The position numbers and the translations under genes were made by a program. This document shows positions 63,501 through 64,000 of a stretch of 64,000 nucleotides of DNA, one piece after another (position 1 is the first letter of the stretch; the number at the start of each line of letters is the position of its first letter). The DNA comes from Aphelocoma coerulescens (taxonomy: Eukaryota > Chordata > Aves > Passeriformes > Corvidae), in the NCBI RefSeq assembly GCF_041296385.1, contig NC_091017.1, forward strand, positions 15,680,001-15,744,000, given 5' to 3'. Below the pieces are notes generated by a model. That model ran no database searches, was not told the DNA's origin, and saw nothing but the letters and a program-made list of their open reading frames with translations.

Positions 63501-63933
63501 ATGGGTTCACCATGACGGCCACCAGGGAGATACGGGACATCGAGACACTTCCTCCAAAGTGAGTACATTGATAGAGAGTTTCCTTGATCCCTAGAGGCTG
63601 AACAGGAAGTATTTAATGTGGTTTTTTGAGGAGTCAATTCCAAGGTAATGTAACACGCAGGAAGACCTCAGGTGCTGAGCAATTTGTAGTATGGTATGTT
63701 GTGAAAATCAGTTATTTCTGTAACTGGACTCTCACATGAATTAATAGGTTAATTCTTTTAATTTCTCTTTTTTTTAATCACTTCTCTCTTGCCTGTTTAT
63801 ATTCATTTACAGGATGCATGAGCCAATCATACCTAGGGGAGCAAGGCAAGGTCCAAGTCAACTTAAGAGAACTTGCAGCATTTTCGCATATGAAGATATC
63901 AAGGAAGTGCATAAACGGAGATACCTTTTGCAG
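372..63933 (+). CDS. WDFY3: WDFY3 (ALFY), partial gene: 41 internal coding exons
   Basis: Large scaffold protein of selective autophagy (aggrephagy). In known family members it links ubiquitinated, p62-positive cargo to ATG5, LC3/GABARAP and PI3P membranes; human WDFY3 is about 3,526 residues. Forty-one exons with AG/GT borders join into one frame of 2,368 residues without a stop, and every phase matches the next. The translation matches remembered human WDFY3 almost residue for residue, in order: armadillo-like helices, a ConA/LamG-like domain, more armadillo-like helices, a linker, then the start of the PH-BEACH module. The 5' end and the BEACH, WD40, LIR and FYVE exons are outside the window. 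The paralogue WDFY4 is less likely because the match is too close across linker regions as well. The listed span includes introns; residue numbers in the exon entries count from the first residue of w1. Confidence 0.95.
903..1000 (+). mobile_element. CR1 LINE 3'-end fragment
   Basis: The string tggtttagtggtggacttgg, followed by gactcaatgatcttaaag and then cttttccaac, is the typical 3' end of avian CR1 in sense orientation. Only the last ~100 bp remain, as expected of a 5'-truncated, old copy. Confidence 0.75.
2439..2476. repeat. Two-copy 18-bp tandem repeat
   Basis: gtttgaaggaggtt occurs at 2443-2456 and again at 2461-2474, a period of 18 bp, with a partial ggaggtt just upstream. It lies in intron w1-w2. 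Confidence 0.8.
3268..3434 (+). CDS. WDFY3: WDFY3 exon w2 (residues 63-119)
   Basis: Acceptor tttctttag at 3267; donor aaag|gtgagt at 3435. The first base completes the Arg codon split with w1 and the last base opens a Gly codon. It encodes a lysine/glutamate-rich helix ([15 protein letters not shown]) and a Pro/Gly-rich turn ending in PQPAGKG. Both are near-identical to human WDFY3 as remembered. Confidence 0.93.
3435..5945 (+). other. WDFY3: Intron w2-w3
   Basis: 2.5 kb of AT-rich sequence. I see no CR1 piece, no long in-frame exon candidate and no structured repeat here. Confidence 0.75.
5946..6413 (+). CDS. WDFY3: WDFY3 exon w3 (residues 119-275)
   Basis: The longest exon in the window (468 nt). 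Acceptor cctgatttag at 5945; donor caag|gtagcg at 6414. It opens with two bases completing Gly and closes with one base of an Asp codon. It encodes a helix-rich block of armadillo-like character, including [22 protein letters not shown] and [15 protein letters not shown], which is strongly conserved with human WDFY3. The frame runs on 50 nt into the intron to a stop at 6464-6466, so intron retention would truncate the protein. Confidence 0.95.
6414..7781 (+). other. WDFY3: Intron w3-w4
   Basis: 1.4 kb, AT-rich, with no repeat or exon signal that I can name. The frame of w4 is open back to 7622, but that upstream part lacks similarity to the family and is read as intron. Confidence 0.75.
7782..7877 (+). 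CDS. WDFY3: WDFY3 exon w4 (residues 275-307)
   Basis: Acceptor tttttagtag at 7781; donor gcag|gtgagt at 7878. It encodes [20 protein letters not shown] and then [11 protein letters not shown], matching human WDFY3 with small changes in the linker. It leaves after one base of a codon. This phase also fits the candidate alternative last exon at 9485, as well as the normal next exon w5. Confidence 0.92.
7878..10027 (+). other. WDFY3: Intron w4-w5
   Basis: 2.15 kb. A moderately GC-richer, unassigned block lies at about 8400-8850 and may be an old transposon. A frame-compatible candidate alternative 3'-terminal exon lies at 9485-9960 (own entry). Confidence 0.7.
9485..9960 (+). other. WDFY3: Candidate alternative last exon with poly(A) signal
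   Basis: An acceptor-like tctctacag ends at 9484. Spliced to w4, the frame reads on for 41 codons (including [20 protein letters not shown]) to TAG at 9610-9612. About 320 nt later comes AATAAA at 9930-9935, followed by a GT-rich stretch (9941-9958), the usual layout of a cleavage site. The result would be a truncated ALFY ending after residue ~307 of the window product. A weaker reading is a cassette ending at the gtaaga near 9622. This is seen in sequence only; there is no transcript evidence. Confidence 0.35.
10028..10221 (+). CDS. WDFY3: WDFY3 exon w5 (residues 307-371)
   Basis: Acceptor follows a C/T-rich tract, ctgagcag at 10027; donor agg|gtaggt at 10222. The exon opens with two bases of Gly and ends on a codon boundary. 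It encodes [20 protein letters not shown] and a conserved run ending QLKTDILR. It is GC-richer than the surrounding introns. The codon at 10060 is GTG (Val) within the exon, not a start. Confidence 0.94.
10222..12365 (+). other. WDFY3: Intron w5-w6
   Basis: 2.1 kb of AT-rich intron. I find no CR1 piece, no tandem repeat of note and no convincing exon in it. Confidence 0.75.
12366..12823 (+). CDS. WDFY3: WDFY3 exon w6 (residues 372-524)
   Basis: Acceptor ttgtccacag at 12365; donor ag|gtatga at 12824. It starts on a codon boundary ([10 protein letters not shown]) and ends after two bases of Ser. It encodes a long helical block with [40 protein letters not shown] and [18 protein letters not shown], all near-identical to human WDFY3. 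It is part of the armadillo-like N-terminal region. Confidence 0.95.
13298..13650 (-). mobile_element. Antisense CR1 LINE 3' fragment
   Basis: It begins with agaatcataaaatcatttag, then gttggaaaatactcttaaga: the reverse complement of a CR1 tail. It continues through caaccacctccctggcctgt and ends near cctccttttctccttgctag, all typical antisense CR1 sequence. It is diverged and 5'-truncated, and lies in antisense orientation to the gene. Confidence 0.85.
14103..14255. repeat. 10-bp minisatellite, two variant units
   Basis: Seven perfect ctcacactct units (14111-14180) are followed by six ctctcactct units (14181-14240), one ctcacactct (14241-14250) and a partial unit. A degenerate unit, tgcacactct, precedes them. 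The array is pure pyrimidine/CA on the gene's sense strand. It is open in more than one frame only because the repeat lacks stop triplets; it is not coding. Confidence 0.97.
14889..14972 (+). CDS. WDFY3: WDFY3 exon w7 (residues 524-552)
   Basis: Acceptor ttgtctgtag at 14888; donor ag|gtaccg at 14973, which lacks the usual A at +4 and G at +5. At 84 nt it enters and leaves at the same codon phase, so it can be skipped without frameshift. It encodes a Ser/Pro-rich linker containing [12 protein letters not shown] and [12 protein letters not shown], similar to human but with substitutions. It was too short to stand out as an ORF and was placed by family similarity. Confidence 0.88.
14973..20266 (+). 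other. WDFY3: Intron w7-w8 (largest in window)
   Basis: 5.3 kb. It is mostly AT-rich with no CR1 piece that I can recognise. A GT-rich low-complexity tract lies at about 19405-19505. ORFs here are short and lack exon features or family similarity. Confidence 0.75.
19405..19505. repeat. GT-rich low-complexity tract
   Basis: Runs of T broken by G2-G5 blocks (ttttggggtttttctgggtt, then gtgggggtttcttgtg). It is simple sequence inside the largest intron, with no protein-coding character. Confidence 0.8.
20267..20444 (+). CDS. WDFY3: WDFY3 exon w8 (residues 552-611)
   Basis: Acceptor tgtcctgcag at 20266; donor gag|gtaggg at 20445. The first base completes Arg and the exon ends on a codon boundary. 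It encodes a variable Ser/Thr/Pro linker ([12 protein letters not shown]) followed by the conserved [20 protein letters not shown]. The linker half differs from human more than most exons here, which is expected for a disordered segment. Confidence 0.92.
20445..23067 (+). other. WDFY3: Intron w8-w9
   Basis: 2.6 kb, more than half of it a 1.6-kb sense CR1 copy (21088-22692). A short CA-rich patch lies at about 22883-22935. The rest is plain intron. Confidence 0.85.
21088..22692 (+). mobile_element. CR1 LINE, 5'-truncated, decayed ORF2
   Basis: A 1.6-kb sense CR1 copy beginning inside ORF2. Reverse-transcriptase relics include [14 protein letters not shown] (about 21470-21510) and LFSIFIDDL (about 21790-21815), separated by frameshifts and stops. 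The CR1 3' region follows (gcctggagaaaaggaggctc at about 22334) and the tail cttaaaggtcttttccaacc. Non-LTR retrotransposons of this family copy their RNA into a nicked target. This copy is dead: 5'-truncated with a broken frame. The 161-codon antisense ORF over it is a shadow. Confidence 0.93.
23068..23282 (+). CDS. WDFY3: WDFY3 exon w9 (residues 612-683)
   Basis: Acceptor ctttttcag at 23067; donor ag|gtcaga at 23283. It starts on a codon boundary with [20 protein letters not shown], continues [18 protein letters not shown] and ends [16 protein letters not shown] with the last Arg codon split. It is essentially identical to human WDFY3 and GC-rich compared with its introns. It is a helical armadillo-like segment. 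Confidence 0.95.
23283..24408 (+). other. WDFY3: Intron w9-w10
   Basis: 1.1 kb containing a short sense CR1 tail (23437-23730). Nothing else can be named. Confidence 0.8.
23437..23730 (+). mobile_element. CR1 LINE 3' fragment
   Basis: Sense CR1 3' end, starting near gactttttaccagggcctgt and ending aggtcccttccaacccaaac then tcctaggattctgtgatc. About 290 bp, a typical truncated copy. Confidence 0.88.
24409..24521 (+). CDS. WDFY3: WDFY3 exon w10 (residues 683-721)
   Basis: Acceptor ctttctcag at 24408. It encodes [19 protein letters not shown] and [16 protein letters not shown], matching human WDFY3. The 3' border is ambiguous. I chose aga a|gtaggt (donor at 24522) because its +5 G fits the consensus; agtag|gtgctg (donor at 24526) paired with a shifted acceptor of w11 gives an equally long product. 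Confidence 0.85.
24522..25816 (+). other. WDFY3: Intron w10-w11
   Basis: 1.3 kb, AT-rich, with a short (TA)n run at about 25260-25274. Both ends carry alternative splice sites 4 nt apart. Confidence 0.8.
25260..25274. repeat. (TA)n microsatellite
   Basis: Uninterrupted alternating TA of about 15 bp following a T-rich run, within intron w10-w11. Confidence 0.85.
25817..26048 (+). CDS. WDFY3: WDFY3 exon w11 (residues 721-798)
   Basis: Acceptor cttctcctgtag at 25816; donor gg|gtaagg at 26049. It encodes [20 protein letters not shown], then [34 protein letters not shown] and [10 protein letters not shown], leading into the ConA-like domain. The start could instead be 25821, after a second AG, if w10 extends by 4 nt. 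The two options give Asn-Ser-Met or Ser-Ser-Met at the joint; human, as remembered, has Ser-Ser-Met. Confidence 0.88.
26049..27581 (+). other. WDFY3: Intron w11-w12
   Basis: 1.5 kb of AT-rich intron with no recognisable repeat family or exon. Confidence 0.75.
27582..27682 (+). CDS. WDFY3: WDFY3 exon w12 (residues 798-832)
   Basis: Acceptor ctgtttaacag at 27581; donor ctg|gtgagt at 27683. One base completes Gly. It encodes [20 protein letters not shown] and ends [10 protein letters not shown]. This is the start of the ConA/LamG-like lectin fold found in WDFY3 and neurobeachin-type BEACH proteins; it is near-identical to human. Confidence 0.93.
27683..28446 (+). other. WDFY3: Intron w12-w13
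   Basis: 0.76 kb of ordinary intron; nothing found beyond a short GT run near 27808. Confidence 0.7.
28447..28665 (+). CDS. WDFY3: WDFY3 exon w13 (residues 832-905)
   Basis: Acceptor cttgtttttag at 28446; donor tatg|gtaaga at 28666. It encodes [20 protein letters not shown], then [13 protein letters not shown] and [19 protein letters not shown]. The WFCIEH-type strand followed by an RLLTV strand is characteristic of the ConA/LamG-like domain of BEACH scaffolds. Confidence 0.95.
28666..30734 (+). other. WDFY3: Intron w13-w14
   Basis: 2.1 kb. A GC-richer block of unknown origin lies at about 29180-29430; an acceptor-like ccattcag at 29194 opens about 30 codons before a stop, too little to call an exon. 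The rest is plain AT-rich intron. Confidence 0.65.
30735..30916 (+). CDS. WDFY3: WDFY3 exon w14 (residues 905-965)
   Basis: Acceptor ttttcctttag at 30734; donor aag|gtaaaa at 30917. Not covered by an ATG-started ORF; it was found from family similarity. It encodes [20 protein letters not shown] and [20 protein letters not shown], then [13 protein letters not shown]. The W-H-H-L-V and D-G-Q strands are signature positions of the ConA/LamG-like fold. Confidence 0.94.
30917..31922 (+). other. WDFY3: Intron w14-w15
   Basis: 1.0 kb. It contains an A/C-rich low-complexity patch at about 30978-31065. Otherwise featureless. Confidence 0.75.
31923..32154 (+). CDS. WDFY3: WDFY3 exon w15 (residues 966-1043)
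   Basis: Acceptor tgctcccttccag at 31922; donor ccat|gtaggt at 32155. It starts on a codon boundary ([20 protein letters not shown]) and closes the ConA-like domain with [32 protein letters not shown] and [17 protein letters not shown]. It is strikingly GC- and CpG-rich (about 31995-32065) in an otherwise AT-rich locus. Confidence 0.95.
32155..32788 (+). other. WDFY3: Intron w15-w16
   Basis: 0.63 kb of AT-rich intron without recognisable elements. Confidence 0.7.
32789..32949 (+). CDS. WDFY3: WDFY3 exon w16 (residues 1043-1096)
   Basis: Acceptor ttttgtctttaag at 32788; donor cag|gtttgt at 32950, with a T rather than a purine at +3. It opens with two bases completing Cys. It encodes a variable linker ([14 protein letters not shown]) followed by the conserved [15 protein letters not shown] and [15 protein letters not shown]. 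No long ATG ORF covers it. Confidence 0.92.
33045..33177 (-). mobile_element. Antisense CR1 3'-end fragment
   Basis: The string gggcagggacaccttccact, followed by atcaggttgctc and gcctgacctcaaacgcttcc, is the reverse complement of the CR1 3' region. About 130 bp, ending where the sense copy begins. Confidence 0.82.
33178..34406 (+). mobile_element. CR1 LINE with reverse-transcriptase relic
   Basis: 1.2-kb sense CR1 copy beginning in ORF2. Frame fragments show [16 protein letters not shown] (RT palm region), SGVPQGS and, after a frame change, an FAD-E motif where active elements have FADD. The 3' untranslated part follows, with a tail near caatctataattctatgag (34388-34407). Frameshifts, stops and the altered catalytic motif show it is inactive. 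The 179-codon antisense ORF (33424-33963) is a shadow. Confidence 0.93.
34659..34770 (+). CDS. WDFY3: WDFY3 exon w17 (residues 1097-1134)
   Basis: Acceptor gtttttttcag at 34658; donor ttgg|gtgagt at 34771. It starts on a codon boundary with [20 protein letters not shown] and ends with [11 protein letters not shown] and a split Gly. It matches human closely and begins the second armadillo-like region. Confidence 0.93.
34771..35191 (+). other. WDFY3: Intron w17-w18
   Basis: 0.42 kb of AT-rich intron; nothing found. Confidence 0.7.
35192..35382 (+). CDS. WDFY3: WDFY3 exon w18 (residues 1134-1197)
   Basis: Acceptor tctgtgctcag at 35191; donor cag|gtatgt at 35383. It encodes [20 protein letters not shown], then [20 protein letters not shown] and [16 protein letters not shown]. 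This is a helical repeat segment, nearly invariant between bird and human. Confidence 0.95.
35383..36856 (+). other. WDFY3: Intron w18-w19
   Basis: 1.5 kb of ordinary intron. An open stretch at 35667-35897 follows a cccccctgcag but shows no family similarity and no suitable donor. Confidence 0.7.
36857..37009 (+). CDS. WDFY3: WDFY3 exon w19 (residues 1198-1248)
   Basis: Acceptor aacttgttcaag at 36856; donor gaa|gtatgt at 37010. A whole-codon exon (51 codons). It encodes [20 protein letters not shown], then [16 protein letters not shown] and DLLCDFE. The open frame upstream of 36857 is intron. Confidence 0.94.
37010..38599 (+). other. WDFY3: Intron w19-w20
   Basis: 1.6 kb, AT-rich, with no recognisable repeat family or exon. 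Confidence 0.72.
38600..38673 (+). CDS. WDFY3: WDFY3 exon w20 (residues 1249-1273)
   Basis: Acceptor tctgtatttcag at 38599; donor ag|gtatga at 38674. 74 nt encoding [20 protein letters not shown] and LTES with a split Ser. It is separated from w21 by only 102 nt, the shortest intron in the window. Confidence 0.94.
38776..38937 (+). CDS. WDFY3: WDFY3 exon w21 (residues 1273-1327)
   Basis: Acceptor cttcttccag at 38775; donor ag|gtagcc at 38938. It encodes [40 protein letters not shown] and a split Arg at the end. It has no ATG ORF of its own and was placed by similarity and phase. The preceding intron carries an in-frame stop at once, so retention would truncate. Confidence 0.94.
38938..40328 (+). 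other. WDFY3: Intron w21-w22
   Basis: 1.4 kb of AT-rich intron with no named element. Confidence 0.7.
40329..40423 (+). CDS. WDFY3: WDFY3 exon w22 (residues 1327-1359)
   Basis: Acceptor gtacacatcaag at 40328, with a poor pyrimidine tract; donor agtg|gtaagt at 40424, strong. It encodes [20 protein letters not shown] and then [12 protein letters not shown]. It is near-identical to human and was placed by similarity and phase. Confidence 0.92.
40424..42457 (+). other. WDFY3: Intron w22-w23
   Basis: 2.0 kb with one sense CR1 tail (41091-41376). Otherwise no named element. Confidence 0.8.
41091..41376 (+). mobile_element. CR1 LINE 3' fragment
   Basis: Sense CR1 3' end from ttcacaagagcatgtagtgg through ggcacaggctgcccagagaa to aaggtcccttccaacccaaa. 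It is better preserved than the fragment at 903. Confidence 0.9.
42458..42578 (+). CDS. WDFY3: WDFY3 exon w23 (residues 1359-1399)
   Basis: Acceptor tcaatatttag at 42457; donor ca|gtaagt at 42579. It encodes [20 protein letters not shown] and then [18 protein letters not shown] with the last codon split. A helical segment; it has no ATG ORF and was placed by similarity. Confidence 0.93.
42579..43349 (+). other. WDFY3: Intron w23-w24
   Basis: 0.77 kb of AT-rich intron; nothing found. Confidence 0.7.
43350..43567 (+). CDS. WDFY3: WDFY3 exon w24 (residues 1399-1472)
   Basis: Acceptor ctttacttag at 43349; donor ctag|gtaggc at 43568. It encodes [40 protein letters not shown] and a Gly-rich turn (EGLSGGGWL) ending KIGTVLG. 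The frame stays open 80 codons past the donor to 43806, but that part lacks family similarity. Confidence 0.95.
43568..46239 (+). other. WDFY3: Intron w24-w25
   Basis: 2.7 kb, AT-rich. Apart from the read-through frame to 43806, I see no repeat family or exon. Confidence 0.72.
46240..46475 (+). CDS. WDFY3: WDFY3 exon w25 (residues 1472-1550)
   Basis: Acceptor ttttccatgtag at 46239; donor aag|gtaggg at 46476. It encodes [40 protein letters not shown] and ends in a variable segment (SSQCNQGAK) where human differs. The exon is GC-richer than its flanks. Confidence 0.94.
46476..47742 (+). other. WDFY3: Intron w25-w26
   Basis: 1.3 kb of intron. The w25 frame remains open to a stop at 46578-46580; otherwise nothing found. 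Confidence 0.7.
47743..47877 (+). CDS. WDFY3: WDFY3 exon w26 (residues 1551-1595)
   Basis: Acceptor caccccttacag at 47742; donor tct|gtaagc at 47878. A 45-codon whole-codon exon: [20 protein letters not shown], then [20 protein letters not shown]. It is symmetric (phase 0 at both ends) but highly conserved. Confidence 0.94.
47878..48900 (+). other. WDFY3: Intron w26-w27
   Basis: 1.0 kb of ordinary intron; nothing found. Confidence 0.7.
48901..49080 (+). CDS. WDFY3: WDFY3 exon w27 (residues 1596-1655)
   Basis: Acceptor tttctcatcccag at 48900; donor atg|gtagga at 49081. A 60-codon whole-codon exon: [40 protein letters not shown] and [13 protein letters not shown]. It lacks an ATG ORF and was placed by similarity and phase. 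Confidence 0.95.
49081..51064 (+). other. WDFY3: Intron w27-w28
   Basis: 2.0 kb of AT-rich intron with a long T tract at 50738-50765. An open frame at 49770-50024 has no splice signals or similarity. Confidence 0.72.
50738..50765. repeat. Poly(T) tract
   Basis: Eight T, CC, then 18 T. It lies about 300 nt before w28, too far to be that exon's own pyrimidine tract. Confidence 0.9.
51065..51298 (+). CDS. WDFY3: WDFY3 exon w28 (residues 1656-1733)
   Basis: Acceptor gatttttacag at 51064; donor gag|gtagag at 51299. A 78-codon whole-codon exon: [40 protein letters not shown] and [20 protein letters not shown]. Nearly identical to human. It ends at phase 0, which the candidate poison exon at 51989 would also accept. 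Confidence 0.95.
51299..52656 (+). other. WDFY3: Intron w28-w29
   Basis: 1.36 kb. It contains a frame-compatible open stretch after an acceptor-like site (51989-52213, own entry); otherwise AT-rich. Confidence 0.7.
51989..52140 (+). other. WDFY3: Candidate poison/cassette exon
   Basis: After ctgattttttttgaaag (AG at 51987-51988), the frame continuing from w28 reads on for 75 codons to TAG at 52211. It includes [20 protein letters not shown] and [14 protein letters not shown] possible donor, ttcag|gtggct, lies at 52141. The 152-nt exon would shift the frame and hit TGA at 52721-52723 in w29, predicting nonsense-mediated decay. The donor is weak and I know of no homologue, so chance openness is a real alternative. 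Confidence 0.25.
52657..52756 (+). CDS. WDFY3: WDFY3 exon w29 (residues 1734-1767)
   Basis: Acceptor catctttcttcag at 52656; donor ttgg|gtaata at 52757. It encodes [20 protein letters not shown] and then [13 protein letters not shown], with the last Gly split. It matches human closely. Confidence 0.94.
52757..53423 (+). other. WDFY3: Intron w29-w30
   Basis: 0.67 kb. It carries a 17-nt A run at about 53217-53233, flanked by repeated aatccagaa words (near 53175, 53199 and 53232). Confidence 0.75.
53424..53584 (+). CDS. WDFY3: WDFY3 exon w30 (residues 1767-1820)
   Basis: Acceptor ttgttacccag at 53423; donor cag|gtaaca at 53585. It encodes [20 protein letters not shown], then [20 protein letters not shown] and ends QLIAQ. 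Conserved helical segment. Confidence 0.95.
53585..54143 (+). other. WDFY3: Intron w30-w31
   Basis: 0.56 kb of AT-rich intron; nothing found. Confidence 0.7.
54144..54373 (+). CDS. WDFY3: WDFY3 exon w31 (residues 1821-1897)
   Basis: Acceptor acttcccatcag at 54143; donor ag|gtaaat at 54374. It encodes [40 protein letters not shown] and [20 protein letters not shown], with a split Ser at the end. It has no ATG ORF and was placed by similarity. Confidence 0.95.
54374..55205 (+). other. WDFY3: Intron w31-w32
   Basis: 0.83 kb. Open frames on both strands at about 54784-55144 have no splice context or family match; nothing named. Confidence 0.65.
55206..55315 (+). CDS. WDFY3: WDFY3 exon w32 (residues 1897-1934)
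   Basis: Acceptor tgtgtttgtag at 55205; donor gaag|gtaatc at 55316. It encodes [20 protein letters not shown] and then [17 protein letters not shown]. Near-identical to human; the end has a few substitutions. Confidence 0.94.
55316..56180 (+). other. WDFY3: Intron w32-w33
   Basis: 0.87 kb, strongly AT-rich, with short GT runs near 55418 and 55460. Nothing else found. Confidence 0.7.
56181..56363 (+). CDS. WDFY3: WDFY3 exon w33 (residues 1934-1995)
   Basis: Acceptor gtacttatgcag at 56180; donor ttgg|gtaagt at 56364, strong. It encodes [37 protein letters not shown] and [13 protein letters not shown] across the junction. It has no ATG ORF and was placed by similarity. Confidence 0.94.
56364..57259 (+). 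other. WDFY3: Intron w33-w34
   Basis: 0.9 kb. A GC-richer block at about 56480-56870 ends in a CR1-like stretch and may be an older, rearranged transposon; the rest is ordinary. Confidence 0.65.
56808..56862 (+). mobile_element. Possible CR1 ORF2 remnant
   Basis: The string aggaaaaggacctgggaatt, followed by ctggtggacaacaagttaag, resembles the CR1 segment before the 3' region. Short and diverged, so tentative. Confidence 0.5.
57260..57417 (+). CDS. WDFY3: WDFY3 exon w34 (residues 1995-2047)
   Basis: Acceptor ttgtttttcag at 57259; donor cag|gtgatt at 57418. It encodes a basic linker: [39 protein letters not shown] and KHNLSTQ. It is rich in Ser, Arg and Lys, and likely disordered. It matches human with few changes. 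Confidence 0.94.
57418..58423 (+). other. WDFY3: Intron w34-w35
   Basis: 1.0 kb of ordinary intron; nothing found. Confidence 0.7.
58424..58501 (+). CDS. WDFY3: WDFY3 exon w35 (residues 2048-2073)
   Basis: Acceptor ttttgtcttag at 58423; donor gag|gtatgg at 58502. A 26-codon whole-codon exon: [20 protein letters not shown] then YKEYQE. Too short for an ATG ORF of notice; placed by similarity. It is symmetric but well conserved. Confidence 0.94.
58502..59248 (+). other. WDFY3: Intron w35-w36
   Basis: 0.75 kb of AT-rich intron; nothing found. Confidence 0.7.
59249..59476 (+). CDS. WDFY3: WDFY3 exon w36 (residues 2074-2149)
   Basis: Acceptor tttgtgttcag at 59248; donor ctg|gtaagt at 59477, strong. 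A 76-codon whole-codon exon: [58 protein letters not shown] and EQETNLL. It is charged, helical and conserved. Confidence 0.95.
59477..60282 (+). other. WDFY3: Intron w36-w37
   Basis: 0.81 kb of ordinary intron; nothing found. Confidence 0.7.
60283..60336 (+). CDS. WDFY3: WDFY3 exon w37, 18-codon micro-exon (residues 2150-2167)
   Basis: Acceptor ccctgtttccag at 60282; donor aag|gtaaag at 60337. 54 nt, phase 0 at both ends, encoding [18 protein letters not shown]. The second half (PETPDD, then IPQK) matches human; the first half is variable. Its size and symmetry make it a natural skippable exon, and I recall, without certainty, that a human isoform differs in this area. Confidence 0.9.
60337..62115 (+). 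other. WDFY3: Intron w37-w38
   Basis: 1.8 kb. It includes an A/C-rich low-complexity tract at about 61430-61530; nothing else named. Confidence 0.75.
61430..61530. repeat. A/C-rich low-complexity tract
   Basis: acacacacaaacccaaacca and similar strings through accaaaaccaccacccaaag. Simple sequence; the complement is GT-rich like the tract at 19405. Confidence 0.8.
62116..62284 (+). CDS. WDFY3: WDFY3 exon w38 (residues 2168-2224)
   Basis: Acceptor ccattattcccaag at 62115; donor aaag|gttaga at 62285, weak (T at +3). It encodes [20 protein letters not shown] and an acidic segment, [14 protein letters not shown]. The basic start joins IPQK of w37 as in human. Intron retention would meet TAG at once. 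Confidence 0.93.
62459..62622 (+). CDS. WDFY3: WDFY3 exon w39 (residues 2224-2278)
   Basis: Acceptor ttcttttccag at 62458; donor aag|gtactg at 62623. It encodes [20 protein letters not shown], then a Gln/Glu/Asp-rich stretch and [21 protein letters not shown] is a nuclear-localisation-like basic patch; ALFY is known to be largely nuclear at rest, but I infer the link only from the motif. Confidence 0.94.
62623..63409 (+). other. WDFY3: Intron w39-w40
   Basis: 0.79 kb with a (TTTG)n microsatellite at about 62797-62845; the rest is ordinary intron. Confidence 0.8.
62797..62845. repeat. (TTTG)n microsatellite
   Basis: About eight tttg units followed by two ttttg units and a T run, in intron w39-w40. 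Confidence 0.93.
63410..63558 (+). CDS. WDFY3: WDFY3 exon w40, start of PH-like domain (residues 2279-2328)
   Basis: Acceptor ttttcctcacag at 63409; donor aa|gtgagt at 63559. It encodes [40 protein letters not shown] and DIETLPP. The GLLLF-x-Y-VIDG strands are the opening of the PH-like domain that precedes BEACH in this family. In human ALFY this module contributes to p62 binding. Confidence 0.95.
63813..63933 (+). CDS. WDFY3: WDFY3 exon w41, PH-like domain continued (residues 2328-2368)
   Basis: Acceptor attcatttacag at 63812; donor cag|gtaact at 63934. The first base completes Lys, then [20 protein letters not shown] and [19 protein letters not shown]. The [10 protein letters not shown] strand leads to the BEACH domain in the next exons, which are beyond the window. 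It was placed by similarity and phase. Confidence 0.95.
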
Positions 63934-64000
63934 GTAACTTGGACACCACATTTGGATAGGGGGAGGAAAACTTGGAGTATTTTGACAATGTCATTTTTGA

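Overview
This window is vertebrate, almost certainly avian, nuclear DNA. The evidence is a split gene with GT-AG introns of about 0.1 to 5.3 kb, AT-rich introns, and several 5'-truncated CR1 (chicken repeat 1) LINE copies in both orientations. I see no bacterial operons, CRISPR arrays or prophage. The species cannot be fixed from the sequence alone.

The whole 64 kb lies inside one gene on the + strand: WDFY3 (ALFY), the giant BEACH/WD40/FYVE scaffold of selective autophagy. I placed 41 consecutive coding exons (called w1-w41 here) between 372 and 63933. All 40 junctions are phase-compatible and give one open frame of 2,368 residues (7,103 nt). Identification rests on recognising the translated exons as near-identical to the remembered human WDFY3 protein. 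The first exon corresponds to about human residue 260, and the last reaches the start of the PH-BEACH module. The promoter, the 5' exons, and the BEACH, WD40, LIR and FYVE exons lie outside the window.

Layout: w1-w11 (372-26048) encode an N-terminal armadillo-like helical region. w12-w16 (27582-32949) encode a concanavalin A/laminin-G-like domain. w17-w33 (34659-56363) encode a second long helical region. w34-w39 (57260-62622) encode a basic and low-complexity linker, including an 18-codon micro-exon (w37) and an NLS-like basic patch. w40-w41 (63410-63933) begin the PH-like domain.

Introns hold CR1 pieces at about 903-1000, 13298-13650 (antisense), 21088-22692, 23437-23730, 33045-33177 (antisense), 33178-34406, 41091-41376 and 56808-56862. 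They also hold a 10-bp minisatellite (14103-14255), a (TTTG)n repeat and homopolymer or GT-rich tracts.

No new stand-alone system is visible. The points most worth following are isoform signals: a frame-compatible candidate alternative last exon with a polyadenylation signal (9485-9960), a candidate poison exon (51989-52140), an ambiguous tandem splice junction (w10/w11), skippable symmetric exons with weak splice sites (w7, w37), a short intron whose retention would stop translation just before PH-BEACH (62285-62458), and inverted CR1 copies flanking w7-w8.
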